A stretch of 64,000 nt of DNA from Ypsolopha sequella (taxonomy: Eukaryota; Arthropoda; Insecta; Lepidoptera; Ypsolophidae): assembly GCA_934047225.1 (NCBI GenBank), contig OW203983.1:41102310-41166309 (forward strand), written 5' to 3'. A program made the position numbers and the translations under genes. The notes under the pieces are model-generated. The model did not search any database, was not told the origin of the DNA, and saw only the letters and a program-made list of their open reading frames with translations. Positions 11,930-23,886 of this stretch are shown in pieces. Each line of letters starts with the position of its first letter. The first letter of the stretch is position 1.

Positions 11930-12015
11930 ATATGGTTGATGGATGTGGAAGAGGCGAAAAAGTTGTGTCTGGATCGTAGCAGATGGAAATCTGTAGTCCC
12001 TGCCTACCCCTCTGG
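11930..12015 (-). repeat. Dispersed repeat shared with 47795-47940
   Basis: The minus strand has GTAGGCAGGGACTAC, then GCTACGATCCAGACA and CGCCTCTTCCACATCC. The same succession of motifs is on the plus strand at 47795-47890. Confidence 0.5.
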
Positions 12016-12034
12016 GTGACTAACAAAACCTTAT

Positions 12035-15000
12035 CTCACCATCACCATCGCCATCGCCATCGCGATCACGATCGCGATCGTGATCGTGGTCGTGAATCGT
12101 GATCGTGATCGTGGTCGTATCGTCGTATCGTCGTATCGACGTATCGTCGTATCGACGTATCGTCGTATCGTCGTATCGACGTATCGACGTATCGTCGTAT
12201 CGACGTATTGCCGTATGGTCGTATCCTCGTATCGACGTATCATCGTATCGACGTATCAACGTATCGACGTATCGACGTATCGTCGTATCAACGTATCGAC
12301 GTATCGTCGTATCCTCGTATCGATGTATCGTCGTATCGACGTATCGACATATCGACGTAGCAACGTATCGACGTATCGACGTATCGACGTATCGTCGTAT
12401 CGTCGTATCGTCGTATCGTCGTATCGACGTATCGTCGTATGGTCGTTTCCTCGTATCGACGTATCGGCGTATCGACGTATCCTCGTATCGACGTATCGTC
12501 GTATCGACGTATTGCCGTATCGTCGTATCGTCGTATCCTCGTATCGACGTATCGTCGTATCGACGTATCGGCGTATCGACGTATCGACATATCGACGTAT
12601 CGATGTATCGACGTATCGGCGTATCGACGTATCGTGGTATCGTCGTATCGTCGTTTCCTTGTATCGACGTATCGTCGTATCGACGTATCGGCTTATTGAG
12701 GTATCCTCGTATCGACGTATCGTCGTATCGACGTGTTGCCGTATCGTCGTATCCTCGTATCGACGTATCATCGTTTCCTCGTATCGACGTATCGACGTAT
12801 CGTCGTATCGACGTATCAGCGTATGGACGTATCCTCGTATCGACGTATTGCCGTACCGTCGTATCGACGTATCGTCGTATCGACGCATCTTCGTATCGTC
12901 GTATCGACGTATCGTCGTATCCTCGTATCGACGTATCGTTGTATCCTCGTATCGTCGTATCCTCGTATCAACGTATCGTCGTATCGACGTATCATCGTTT
13001 CCTCGTATCGACGTATCGTCGTATCGACGTAGCGGCGTATGGTCGTATCGTCGTATCGTCGTATCGACGCATCTTCGTATCGACGTATCGACATATCGAC
13101 GTATCGTCGTATCGTCGTATCGACGTATCGTCCTATCCTCGTATCGACGTATCGTTGTATCGTCTTATGGTCGTTTCCTCGTATCGACGTATCGGCGTAT
13201 CGACGTATCCTCGTATCGACGTATCGTCGTATCGACGTATTGCCGTATCGTCGTATCGTCGTATCGTCGTATCCTCGTATCGACGTATCGTCGTATCGAC
13301 GTATCGGCGTATCGACGTATCGACATATCGACGTATCGACGTATCGACGTATTGGCGTATCGACGTATCGTCGTATCGTCGTATCGTCGTTTCCTTGTAT
13401 CGACGTATCGTCGTATCGGCTTATTGAGGTATCCTCGTATCGCCGTATCGTCGTATCGACGTGTTGCCGTATCGTCGTATCCTCGTATCGACGTATCATC
13501 GTTTCCTCGTATCGACGTATTGTCGTATCGACGTATCAGCGTATGGACGTATCCTCGTATCGACGTATCGTCGTATCGACGTATTGCAGTACCGTCGTAT
13601 CGACGTATCGTCGTATCGACGCATCTTCGTATCGTCGTATCGACGTATCGTCGTATCCTCGTATCGACGTATCGTTGTATCCTCGTATCGTCGTATCCTC
13701 GTATCGACGTATCGTCGTATCGACGTATCGGCGTATGGTCGTATCGTCGTATCGTCGTATCGACGCATCTTCGTATCGACGTATCGTCGGTATCGTCGTA
13801 TCGACGTATCGTCGTATCCTCGTATCGACGTATCGTTGTATCGTCGTATGGTCGTTTCCTCGTATCGACGTATCGGCGTATCGACGTATCCTCGTATCGA
13901 CGTATCGTCGTATCGACGTATTGCCGTACCGTCGTATCGACGTATCGTCGTATCGACGCATCTTCGTATCGTCGTATCGACGTATCGTCGTATCCTCGTA
14001 TCGACGTATCATTGTATCCTCGTATCGTCGTATCCTCGTATCGACGTATCGTCGTATCTACGTATCAGCGTTTCCTCGTATCGACGTATCGTCGTATTGA
14101 CGCATCTTCGTATCGACGTATCGACGTATCGTCGTATCGTCGTATCCTCGTATCGACGTATCGTTGTATCGTCGTATGGTCGTTTCCTCGTATCGAAGTA
14201 TCGGCGTATCGACGTATCCTCGTATCAACGTATCTTCGTATCGACGTATTGCCGTATCGTCGTATCGTCGTATCCTCGTATCGACGTATCGTCGTATCGG
14301 CGTATCGGCGTATCGACGTATCGACATATCGACGTATCGACGTATCGACGTATCGTCGTATCGTCGTATGGTCGTTTCCTCGTATCGACGTATCGTCGTA
14401 TCGACGCATCTTCGTATCGACGTATCGACGTATCGACGTATCGTCGTATCGTCGTATCCTCGTATCGACGTATCGTTGTATCGTCGTATGGTCGTTTCCT
14501 CGTATCGACGTATCGGCGTATCGACGTATCCTCGTATCGACGTATCTTCGTATCGACGTATTGCCGTATCGTCGTATCGTCGTATCCTCGTATCGACGTA
14601 TCGTCGTATCGGCGTATCGGCGTATCGACGTATCGACATATCGACGTATCGACGTATCGGCGTATCGACGTATCGTCGTATCGTCGTATGGTCGTTTCCT
14701 CGTATCGACGTATCGGCGTATCGACGTATCCTCGTATCGACGTATCTTCGTATCGACGTATTGCCGTATCGTCGTATCGTCGTATCCTCGTATCGACGTA
14801 TCGTCGTATCGGCGTATCGGCGTATCGACGTATCGACATATCGACGTATCGACGTATCGACGTATCGGCGTATCGACGTATCGTCGTATCGTCGTTTTCT
14901 TGTATCGACGTATCGTCGTATCGACGTATCGGCTTATTGAGGTATCCTCGTATCGACGTATCGTCGTATCGACGTGTTGCCGTATCGTCGTATCGTCGTA

Positions 15001-15582
15001 TCGACGTATCATCGTTTCCTCGTATCGTCGTATCGACGTATCAGCGTATGGACGTATCTTCGTATCGACGTATCGTCGTATCGACGTATTGCCGTACCGT
15101 CGTATCGACGTATCGTCGTATCGACGCATCTTCGTATCGTCGTATCGACGTATCGTCGTATCGACGTATCATCGTATCCTCGTATCGACGTATCGTTGTA
15201 TCCTCGTATCGTCGTATCCTCGTATCGACGTATCGTCGTATCGACGTATCATCGTTTCCTCGTATCGACGTATCGTCGTATCGACGTATCGGCGTATGGT
15301 CGTATCGTCGTATCATCGTATCGACGTATCAACGTATCGACGTATCGACGTATCACCGTATCAACGTATCGACGTATCGTCGTATCCTCGTATCGACGTA
15401 TCGTCGTATCGACGTATCGGCGTATCGACGTATCCTCGTATCGACGTATCGTCGTATCGACGTATTGCCGTATCGTCGTATCGTCGTATCGGCGTATCGA
15501 CGTATTGGCGTATCGACGTATCGTTGTATCGACGTATCGTCGTATCGACGTATCGACGTATCGTTGTATCATCATCGTCATC
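12035..15582. repeat. Octanucleotide satellite (CGTATCGW)n, about 430 units
   Basis: From about 12113 to 15570 the sequence is a nearly unbroken run of 8-bp units CGTATCGA and CGTATCGT with variants (CGTATCCT, CGTATCGG, CGTATGGT, CGTTTCCT, CGTATTGC). The left edge (12035-12112) grades from CATCGC hexamers through GATCGT to the octamer, and the right edge passes into CATCATCGTCATCAT. Spacings between rare variants are multiples of 8 (736, 312 and 200 bp), with one single-base slip near 13789. Neither strand of the unit contains a stop triplet and 8 is not divisible by 3, so all six frames are open. The longest frame (12080-15601, 1173 codons) is a consequence of this and not evidence of a protein. 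Confidence 0.95.
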
Positions 15583-15587
15583 ATTAT

Positions 15588-15859
15588 CTTTGCAAGTATG
15601 ACTTTCGAAAAATAAAATTTTGAAATATAAAAATTAGATGCAAACACGATTACGCAAAAAAATGCCATTGCGAACAAACCGTTTTGTCAACTGGGTTGAA
15701 TTTTATGCATCGTAGATGCATTATACTTATTATTGAAAACTAGCACGTGCACGGGTTAATGACCGCGGATCCACACCGCTCGTGGGAGCTAAGAAATAGC
15801 GCTCGCGGCCGGTGACGGCCGGTCGCGCAAACAGTTGAGGTGCGGGGATGCGGGGGCAA
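15588..15859 (+). repeat. Dispersed repeat B, copy abutting the satellite
   Basis: Collinear with 27171-28270: AAGTATGACTTT, AATATAAAAATTAGATGCAA, GGGTTAATGACCGCGG, AAGAAATAGCGCTCGC and GCGCAAACAGTTGAGG in the same order. This copy has no insertions, whereas the other is interrupted twice. Confidence 0.75.
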
Positions 15860-15864
15860 AATCA

Positions 15865-16540
15865 CTAATTTGTCCAGGTTTATACGCAGCCTTAATGATA
15901 GGTATAAAGGATTGTCCAGTAACGACTCACCGTCAGACCTAGGCACTAAGTCCGGGTTTTTCTCTAGGCTGAGGCACTTGGGTCTTGGCGACTTGGTACC
16001 ACAGCGTACAGAAGATGGGATCATTCAATTACAATGACGATAAGATGATTGCTGGGGGGGAGGGGGGTCAAAAATCGGCAACAATCGATTACGTAATATA
16101 GATGAAATATAATTGTTCATCCATGCTTTATCATCAATTTAATAATTCAATATTTATAATTGAGTAATACGAGTAAGTAATTAGGAGATCTAGATGTATA
16201 TTTTAACGGACAAACCTGATTTTAGGACAAACTAGTTTGGCCTAGGCCAAAGTGGTTCTGGGTTGTCAAAAAAAATAACCATGCGGTCGCGCCATGGAAC
16301 CTATCCCACCGGCTCTTTTCAAGCTGAAGGATTTTCAAAAAACTACTCGGGCTGGCTAGTAAGACAGATGAAAAATACACTCAAATACTGAAAATATGTT
16401 TATTGAAAACACCAAAAATATATATATATGTAACCTTAAAATTAAATAAACACTTGAAAATGAAAAAATTATGAAAAATCTTACTTGCAATGATACATTT
16501 TATACCTTGTTATATACCTTTACAATTTAACCTTATTGAG
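15865..16540. other. No recognised feature
   Basis: Mostly AT-rich sequence with a G-run near 16052-16068. No gene, hairpin element or repeat partner was identified. Confidence 0.35.
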
Positions 16541-17160
16541 AACTTAACACGTGTTAAATATTGAGTATGTGGTAACCTCAAAATTATATAAACACATGGA
16601 AAGAACTCGAGAAGGATAATTATGTAAACAAGATGAAACTGAATTAACCTAGATGTGTGCCTGTCGAGCAACTAAATGAATTGAGTAACGAGAAATGCCA
16701 AACAAAATTAACATACATACTAAGTTAATGTGTGAGCATAATACAATCATTGAGTCCTTAAAATTAAATGACCTTAAAATTATATCAACACATGGAAGGG
16801 ACTTGAGAAGGATAACTATGTAAACGAGGTGGACCTGAATTAACCTAGATAGTGAGCCTGTCGAGCAAATAAATGAATTGAGTAACGAAAAATGCCAAAC
16901 AAAATTAACATACATACTAAGTTAATGTGTGAGCATAATACAATCATTGAGTCCTTAAAATTAAATGACCTTAAAATTATATCAACACATGGAAGGGACT
17001 TGAGAAGGATAACTATGTAAACGAGGTGGACCTGAATTAACCTAGATAGTGAGCCTGTCGAGCAAATAAATGAATTGAGTAACGAAAAATGCCAAACAAA
17101 ATTAACATACATACTGAGTTAATGTGTGAGCATAATACAATAATTGAGTCCTTAAAATTA
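16540..17160. repeat. Tandem array, 197-bp unit
   Basis: Just over two near-identical units plus a diverged partial unit. Unit landmarks are CGAGCAAATAAATGAATTG, GCCAAACAAAATTAACATAC, GTGTGAGCATAATACAATCA and ACATGGAAGGGACTTGAG, each recurring at 197-bp spacing. The two minus frames with identical peptides (16649-16915 and 16840-17112) come from the repetition. Confidence 0.85.
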
Positions 17161-17938
17161 AACAAACATATAGAATTAGAAACGGGAGTAGGTATTGGCC
17201 GAATTTTCAACTAGCCCTTCAATGTGTTCTCTACTTTAGCTTTAACTGAATAAATTATTTTTTCATATTTTTTAAACAAAACTTAAGTTATGGGCGGCAT
17301 TTTAATCTACCCCACATTAAAATGCCGCCCATAACTTTTTTGGAAAATTCGAAGAAGTTGAAAATTTGGTCAACCCTAGTCGGTAGACCGGATATCACGC
17401 ATAATACAATAATTGAGTCCTTAAAATTAAACAAACATATAGAATTAGAAACGGGAGTAGGTATTGGCCGAATTTTCAACTAGCCCTTCAATGTGTTCTC
17501 TACTTTAGCTTTAACTGAATAAATTATTTTTTCATATTTTTTAAACAAAACTTAAGTTATGGGCGGCATTTTAATCTACCCCACATTAAAATGCCGCCCA
17601 TAACTTTTTTGGAAAATTCGAAGAAGTTGAAAATTTGGTCAACCCTAGTCGGTAGACCGGATATCACGCATAATACAATAATTGAGTCCTTAAAATTAAA
17701 CAAACATATAGAATTAGAAACGGGAGTAGGTATTGGCCGAATTTTCAACTAGCCCTTCAATGTGTTCTCTACTTTAGCTTTAACTGAATAAATTATTTTT
17801 TCATATTTTTTAAACAAAACTTAAGTAATGGGCGGCATTTTAATCTTCCCCACATTAAAATGCCGCCCATAACTTTTTTGGAAAATTCGAAGAAGTTGAA
17901 AATTTGGTCAACCCTAGTCGGTAGACCGGATATCACGC
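17130..17938. repeat. Tandem array, 269-bp unit with internal hairpin, three copies
   Basis: Three head-to-tail copies of about 269 bp. Each starts GCATAATACAATAATTGAG, shared with the preceding 197-bp unit, and ends GTAGACCGGATATCACGC. Each unit contains a 22-bp inverted repeat around GGGCGGCATTTTAAT (arms 17285-17306 and 17316-17337 in copy 1). The third copy has a few substitutions, including one in the hairpin stem. Confidence 0.9.
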
Positions 17939-18390
17939 ATAGCCGCCAAAGGAGATTCATTACTGAGTAAATGTAGAAAAAGAAAACAACTAATAAAAGT
18001 GGAAAGCAGTGTAGGTTTTTGTAGTCAGGTATGCAGAGTTGTTCGCTAAAACAAATGAAAGAACAAATAAGTTATGAAGAGAAGAACAACTCAAGTGTTG
18101 CTGTTATTAAAAGGCAGTTCGGCTACTCAAACAAAGCCGTGGGCAGAAGCTAGCATAGTAAAATGTAAATGTTCATCATCACCTAGAAATATTATTATAT
18201 ATGTTAGAGCTAGGTAAGTCTCCGATTTTGACTACACAATAAAAAGTAAAAGAGTGTGTAGGTACTCACACACATGTGACAAAGATGCGTCCGTGAGTGC
18301 TATACGGTTGATGTTGTTTTGTAGATGTTTGCTGGAACAAATGAAACAACTATAAGTTATGAAGAAAATAACAAGTCTGGTGTTACTGTT

Positions 18391-18695
18391 AAGAAACCTG
18401 CCAAGTGTGAGTCGGACTCACGCACTTAGGGTTCCGTAGTTCCGTACCATTATTTATAAAAACGACAAAAAAAACATGTCTGTTGTATGGGAGCCCCCTT
18501 AAATATTTATTTTATTCTGTTTTTTAGTATTTATTGTTATAGCGGCAACAGAAATACATCATCTTTGAAAATTTCAACTGTCTAACTATCACGGTACATG
18601 AGATACAGCCTGGTGACACACGGACAGATGGACGGACAGCGGAGTCTTAGTAATAGGGTCCCGTTGGTTACCCTTTGGGTACGGAACCCTAAAAA
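18391..18695 (+). mobile_element. L1-type interspersed repeat
   Basis: Runs from CCTGCCAAGTGTGAGTCGG through GGGTTCCGT to ACGGACAGATGGACGGACAG and GGGTACGGAACCCTAAAAA. About 300 bp, shorter than the copy at 9721-10380. Confidence 0.7.
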
Positions 18696-18794
18696 GCCAG
18701 TTCGGCTACGCAAACAAAGACGCAGGCAAAAGCTAGCACAGTAAAATGTGAATATTCATCATCCCCTAGAAATATTATTATATACAAGGTGACT

Positions 18795-19030
18795 TTTTGA
18801 TCATCGTCCAAATTCATACTGGAGGCTTGGTAAGTGATCAGCATCATGAATCAATAAAAATTTTTGTGATATTCGTATAATGAAATTTCGACTTCCCGTA
18901 GTAATTCACTCCCAGGTCTGAGTGAATCACTATGGGGAGTCGAAATTTAGTTTCATGAGTTTTACAAAAATCGTTATTGGTTCATGATGCTGATGAGATA
19001 CCAAGGCTCAAGTATGAATTTGGAATTTTG
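18795..19030. mobile_element. Long-hairpin MITE (family M3)
   Basis: The left arm (18805-18900: CCAAATTCATACTGGAGGC, CAGCATCATGAATCAATAA, GAAATTTCGACT) is the imperfect reverse complement of the right arm (18935-19025: AGTCGAAATTTAGTTTCATG, TTGGTTCATGATGCTGATG, CTCAAGTATGAATTTGG). A short inner palindrome at the centre pairs GAATTCACT-like bases around 18905-18930. Confidence 0.75.
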
Positions 19031-19568
19031 ACTACACCATAAAATGTAAAACAATTGTGTAGGTCGTAGTAATTCACTCCCAGTTCTGAGTGAATCACTA
19101 TGGGGAGTCGAAATTTAGTTTCATGAGTTTTACAAAAATCGTTATTGGTTCATGATGCTGATGAGATACCAAGGCTCAAGTATGAATTTGGAATTTTGAC
19201 TACACCATAAAAAGTAAAACAATTGTGTAGGTCGTAGTAATTCACTCCCAGTTCTGAGTGAATCACTATGGGGAGTCGAAATTTAGTTTCATGAGTTTTA
19301 CAAAAATCGTTATTGGTTCATGATGCTGAAGAGATACCAAGGCTCAAGTATGAATTTGGAATTTTGACTACACCATAAAAAGTAAAACAATTGTGTAGGT
19401 CGTAGTAATTCACTCCCAGTTCTGAGTGAATCACTATGGGGAGTCGAAATTTAGTTTCATGAGTTTTACAAAAATCGTTATTGGTTCATGATGCTGAAGA
19501 GATACCAAGGCTCAAGTATGAATTTGGAATATTGACTACACCATAAAAAGTAAAACAAGTGTGTAGGT
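18897..19568. repeat. Tandem array, 168-bp unit derived from the MITE right half
   Basis: Units begin CGTAGTAATTCACTCCCAG at 18897, 19065, 19233 and 19401, exactly 168 bp apart. Each unit comprises the hairpin centre, the right arm of the MITE and a trailing AAAGTAAAACAATTGTGTAG. Copies 2-4 differ at only a few positions. Confidence 0.9.
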
Positions 19569-19979
19569 ACTCACATGTTATGACAAGATGCTGCCGTTTT
19601 AGAGTGCTAGTGCACCTTGTCGGCCAGGCTGGGTGATAGCACCAACCGCGTCGTCGGCCAGGCTAGGTGAGCGTGCTCGGCACTGGCAGGGGCATTAGGC
19701 ACACCACGGCCTGCTGCCGTTGGCAGAAGCTTCCGTCTGCCTTTAAACAAGTAAAGTAGGATGTTAGATAAATGATCGTTGATCACCATTTTGTTCCAGA
19801 AATGTTTTTAATGTTAAAATTTATTTTTATTTTGCTGTTTAACGGTTAGCTGGTACAGTGAGATGAGTATCAGTTGGATTATGGTGCATGTGGCGTCAAC
19901 CTTGCCACCGTTAACGGAACAGCAAGCATTGGAGATTCTTGTTTCATGAGATAAAAATGAAGAAGGGAAAATATAATAT

Positions 19980-20160
19980 TGATATAGAATAAAGGAAGAC
20001 TCAAAACCACGTGGTGTGATGAACTGAAATAATATGCAGAGAAATCGTCGACTAAGAACTATATTGAATGGATGTGTGTTGATATAGAATAAAGGAAGAC
20101 CGAAAACCACGTGGTGTGATGAAAAGCTGTCGATTAAGAACTACATTAAAATGATGTGAT
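19980..20160. repeat. Direct duplication of about 101 bp
   Basis: GATATAGAATAAAGGAAGAC followed by AAAACCACGTGGTGTGATGA occurs at 19980 and again at 20081. The following AAGAACTA-ATT stretches match too. Confidence 0.65.
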
Positions 20161-20279
20161 GTAACACTGTTAAAAATAACTGAAGATATACTAGAGACCT
20201 TTGTACTTACCATACTGCTGCAGGCCGTGATCCCCAAGGGACTCCTGGCACACTGGAACAAAAGTACAAAAAAATACAA

Positions 20280-20850
20280 GGATGCTGCAATCGTTCAGTT
20301 TACAATAATTTAATGGTTTTTATTTTAAGGTAATTTAAAGCATATGATTGAATGAATTTTACGGCTAGATTTCGACCTTTTATATTTCGCTTGCAATAAG
20401 GTCGTCATCAGGCGAATGGATAATATAATATCAATCTAAATAAGACACTTTTAAATTACAATTCTCAATATAAGTAATAGAAACTGGGCGATTTCAAAAG
20501 AATTTTTACACGCGGTCACAACAAAATGGCCGCCACCCTAAAATGAATATACCTAAAAGCTTATGGATGCTGCAATCATTCAATTCACAATCAGTTAATG
20601 AATTTTATTTGAAGCTTATTCAATGCTAATAAACAATAAAAAATACAATTTAGGGCTATATTTCGACCTTTTATATTTCGCTTGCAATAAGGTCGTCATT
20701 AGGCGGATGGATAATACCTATACGTACGTATAATATAAAACTAAAAAAGACACTTTTAAATCACAATTCTAAACATAAGTAAGAGAAACTGTATGATTAT
20801 AAAAGAATTTTTACACGCGGTCGCAACAAAATGGCTGCCGCCCGAAAGTG
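20280..20850 (-). repeat. Tandem dimer of a 285-bp element with hammerhead-like motif
   Basis: Two diverged units start GGATGCTGCAATC at 20280 and 20565 and end with ACACGCGGTC-CAACAAAATGG and GCCGCC. In each, the minus strand carries a motif at about 20360-20415 and 20652-20706: CTGATGA (CTAATGA in unit 2), a long stem II closed by CGACCTT/AAGGTCG, then GAAAT. Stem I pairing is weak (two to three base pairs). The layout, a tandem repeat of a few hundred base pairs with one ribozyme-like motif per unit, resembles animal retrozymes and the terminal repeats of Penelope-like elements. Function is an inference. Confidence 0.6.
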
Positions 20851-20854
20851 AGCC

Positions 20855-22369
20855 AAAAGAGAAATTAAAGGAAGTACTCACGTCCCCTGTGTCGACGACG
20901 TCCAAATAGGAGGTGCGCGTGCGGATCTGGGGTTTATATAGCAACGCTTTGTGACGCTAGATGACGAAATGGCCTAACTTAGAATTACCACTTTTCAGTT
21001 CGTACTTTAATACGGGTATGACACCCTAAAAATATAGTAAATAACAACAAGGAGTCATATAGTATCAAAGCGACACAAAACAAGCCGCGGGTTGGGTATA
21101 GATGATGAACACCTGATTTTGATTATTTTTTAAATAGGAAAGGGTAGTTAGGGTATAGTTGAATCCTTTTAGCATTTTTTTTTGCCGGAGCCGCTGTTTT
21201 ATTTAATAACGATTAAAATTAAAATTGAAAGATTTACGCGAAATGAAACGCATAAAATGTTTATGAAAAAAATTGTTATTTTATGGAAGAGGGGGGGGGG
21301 GACAGGGGTGCGTGTGGGGGTAGGTTGCAATGGTTTAAAAACCGACTCCTTTACTGGTAGGTTAAAACTGTCCAAAAATCAACTCAATATAACCCAACTC
21401 TATACAGTCTTGTGGCTACTACCCCTAGAGTGTATATGAAAAGCCGAAGGTGCGGAGAGAGGGCAGGCCCCGCCCGCCGTTACAAAGCCTTCGGCGACCA
21501 GCCTCAGCCGTTACGGCTCACACGGGTGCCTGAGCTTTGTTACGCGAGGGCGAAGGGCCTGCACTTCCCACAGCGCCGTAGCCAATGACGAAGTGAATTT
21601 GTGTTGTAAAAGTACTGATAGGTTCATTCAATAGATATATTATTGTAGTGACCACAATAATTAGACCATAGTCTAGGAAGAATAATGTTTGTATGAGGTG
21701 TCCAATTATCATGGATAAAAAAACTTGTTTTCGCGGGGGGAGGGGTTCAGGGGGTCCCCCTCCTCCACCCCCTTCCCCCTAACAGCGACACGAAATTCGG
21801 ATGTTTGGTATCTATATTCTTACCCAAGCCGCTAAAATAGTGACTCTGGTAAACTGGTTTTTTTATCTTTTTACGGTTGTCTTACAGTGATCCTTCTGCG
21901 TGTTTATGGTGGTCGGACAATTTTCATGGCGTTCCTCTCTCTCTCTCAAAGTATACGTTTTGGTAGGAGTGGGACGGTGTGGATGTATGGGTGCCGGTGT
22001 GCGCGGGAGGATCCTTTTCGGACTAAAATAATTGTTTAATTTACATACGTCAGAAAAATTTTGACATAGTGTTCTTACTTCTAAAAATAATTTTAATTAT
22101 TTTATTATATTTCAAACAATTCAGCTACCGCTAACCGCTGAGTAAGTAACTGTAATTTTCAATTTTTGTTGTTTTTCTTTAGAGTTTAGAGTATGTACAA
22201 CAATCTGACCAAATTTGAAACTTTAATAACCTTCTTTGAATTAGAGCTGAAACAAATAACGTCAAAAATATCCAAGATTTTTGTATGGAGACACCAAAAG
22301 TTTCATTATTATTTTTTTTTGTTCGCCGTGTTTGTTTCAAATTCTGTGAAAATTTCAAGTGGCTACCCA
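20855..22369. other. No gene recognised; GC-rich patch at 21430-21600
   Basis: Contains a G-run at 21290-21301, a GC-rich patch of unknown nature, a C/G-rich simple stretch around 21735-21780 and a CT dinucleotide run near 21937. The reading frames here are short and unrecognised. Confidence 0.35.
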
Positions 22370-22476
22370 TAACAGTTGTAGACCCCTACGACAGACGGAC
22401 AGACAGTAAGACGGAAAGACAGTGGAGGCTTAGTAATAGGGTCCCGTTTGACACCCTTCGGGTACGGAACTCTAAA
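22370..22476 (+). mobile_element. End of an L1-type interspersed repeat
   Basis: ACAGACGGACAGACAG, then TAGTAATAGGGTCCCGTTTG and GGGTACGGAACTCTAAAAA match the right end of the 18391-18695 copy. The left end is not clear. Confidence 0.55.
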
Positions 22477-22558
22477 AATAATGAATTACAAAAATTGTAT
22501 CTTCATTGATTAGGATGTTTTGCCCGTTGACGTAAGACAACATAGGAACATTCTAGAT

Positions 22559-23023
22559 CCGAGGTGTCCAAACTACGGCCCGCGGGCCAAGACCGGCCCG
22601 CGAGCACCACCATGCCCGGTTTATTTTTTTATTTAAAACTCACAAACTCATAATAATAACGTAATGATATTTATGACATATTATACCAAAACTCACAACC
22701 GATATTTGCAGAAACGTTATCATGCGTATTTGTATAAAAATAGCGTCATAAGAATGTTATTTATAACCCAATTTCAAAGCGCACAGCACACAGCACAGTC
22801 AGCCGACTCCTTCGCGTGGTTAATGTCCTTGACACTTGCCCGAAGTAACAACCGAAATTGCGAACGGAACGGAGTACACTCCTGCGCCCTGCATAAAAGA
22901 TATCTCACTGACCGTCAAAACAGCAATTGGTATTTTGAAATGATGATCTATCTAGATCTTGGCCCTCGGGACTTAGTGGAAGAATCAGTGCGGCCCTTAG
23001 GCTAAAAAGTTTGGAGACCCCTG
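22559..23023. mobile_element. hAT-type MITE
   Basis: Ends are imperfect inverted repeats: left CCGAGGTGTCCAAAC, right GTTTGGAGACCCCTG. An 8-bp target duplication TTCTAGAT sits at 22551-22558 and 23024-23031, which is diagnostic of hAT elements. Inside each end is a GGCCCGCGGGCC-like palindrome. At 465 bp it encodes no transposase. Confidence 0.85.
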
Positions 23024-23728
23024 TTCTAGATTTTAATTTCTTTCTACCTACTTTGTTACGACTCCGTAAAAAAATATCACAAAGAATCTGCTCGAAAAAC
23101 CGTGATATTTTCCATTCCTTTAAAACATATACGTCGAATACAATTCCATCGTCAGTTTTTCATGTTTTTCGAAAGTCTGTCCGACACAGAAATAAAGATC
23201 ACACGTCTTAAATTTTCAGGTTCTACCCTCAGTAGCTAATAATTTTTTTCAATGTCCTCCGCTACGCGTCCCAAAGCAACGCGATAAAGATGAATTGCAA
23301 TGACGATGCTTCACAGCATTACGATGTCTTTTTAAAATTTTGGGGAGTGGTGGTTACACGCGTGGTATCAGTCATTCGGTCTTTACAGACTTTCGTAGAT
23401 ATTTGTGAAGTCACTGGAAAGACTGATTAACGCCTCCTGATTAACTGATTAAGTTCCTAACGTTAGGTGCCGTAAAGGCCAAGCATAAACGTAGGTAAAA
23501 AAATTACAAGGGTGCTAGTGAACATAATATTAAAATCAGATATCTCCTAATTTTGCATAATATTGCTATACAACAAGCCCCCTAGACGACGACGTTCAGG
23601 TTTCAAAGATAATCTGTTCGGTAATATAATAAAAATAATAATATAAATATATAATAATAATGTTTATACTTGTATATTGACAGGTAATTTAAATTTAGGG
23701 TTAGTTTATTTTTTTAATCTTACAATGT

Positions 23729-23886
23729 AGCCGATTCTGAAGGCTTTAACTTTAGTTTTAGTGCTGTCAAAACTAAATTTTCATTGTTGCAAAATAGTTC
23801 ATAAGTGTGAAGAACAGAAGCTAAATTACTTTGGAAAAATTTAAGTCTTGACAGCACTAAAACTAAAGTTAAAGCCTTCAGAATCG
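23729..23886. mobile_element. MITE with about 37-bp terminal inverted repeats (family M4)
   Basis: CCGATTCTGAAGGCTTTAAC and onward to GTGCTGTCAA at the left is the reverse complement of the right end. Further copies are at 34905-35035 (left end partly lost) and 63538-63700. Confidence 0.8.

Noticed and set aside
12031..15677. Many long overlapping frames on both strands
   Set aside because: They follow automatically from a stop-free 8-bp unit; no start context, domain or codon bias supports any of them.
16649..17112. Two identical short minus proteins
   Set aside because: They result from the 197-bp tandem repeat.
17288..17748. Two identical 63-codon minus proteins
   Set aside because: They result from the 269-bp tandem repeat.
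18897..19568. CRISPR-like array
   Set aside because: Units are contiguous with no unique spacers, and the organism is eukaryotic.
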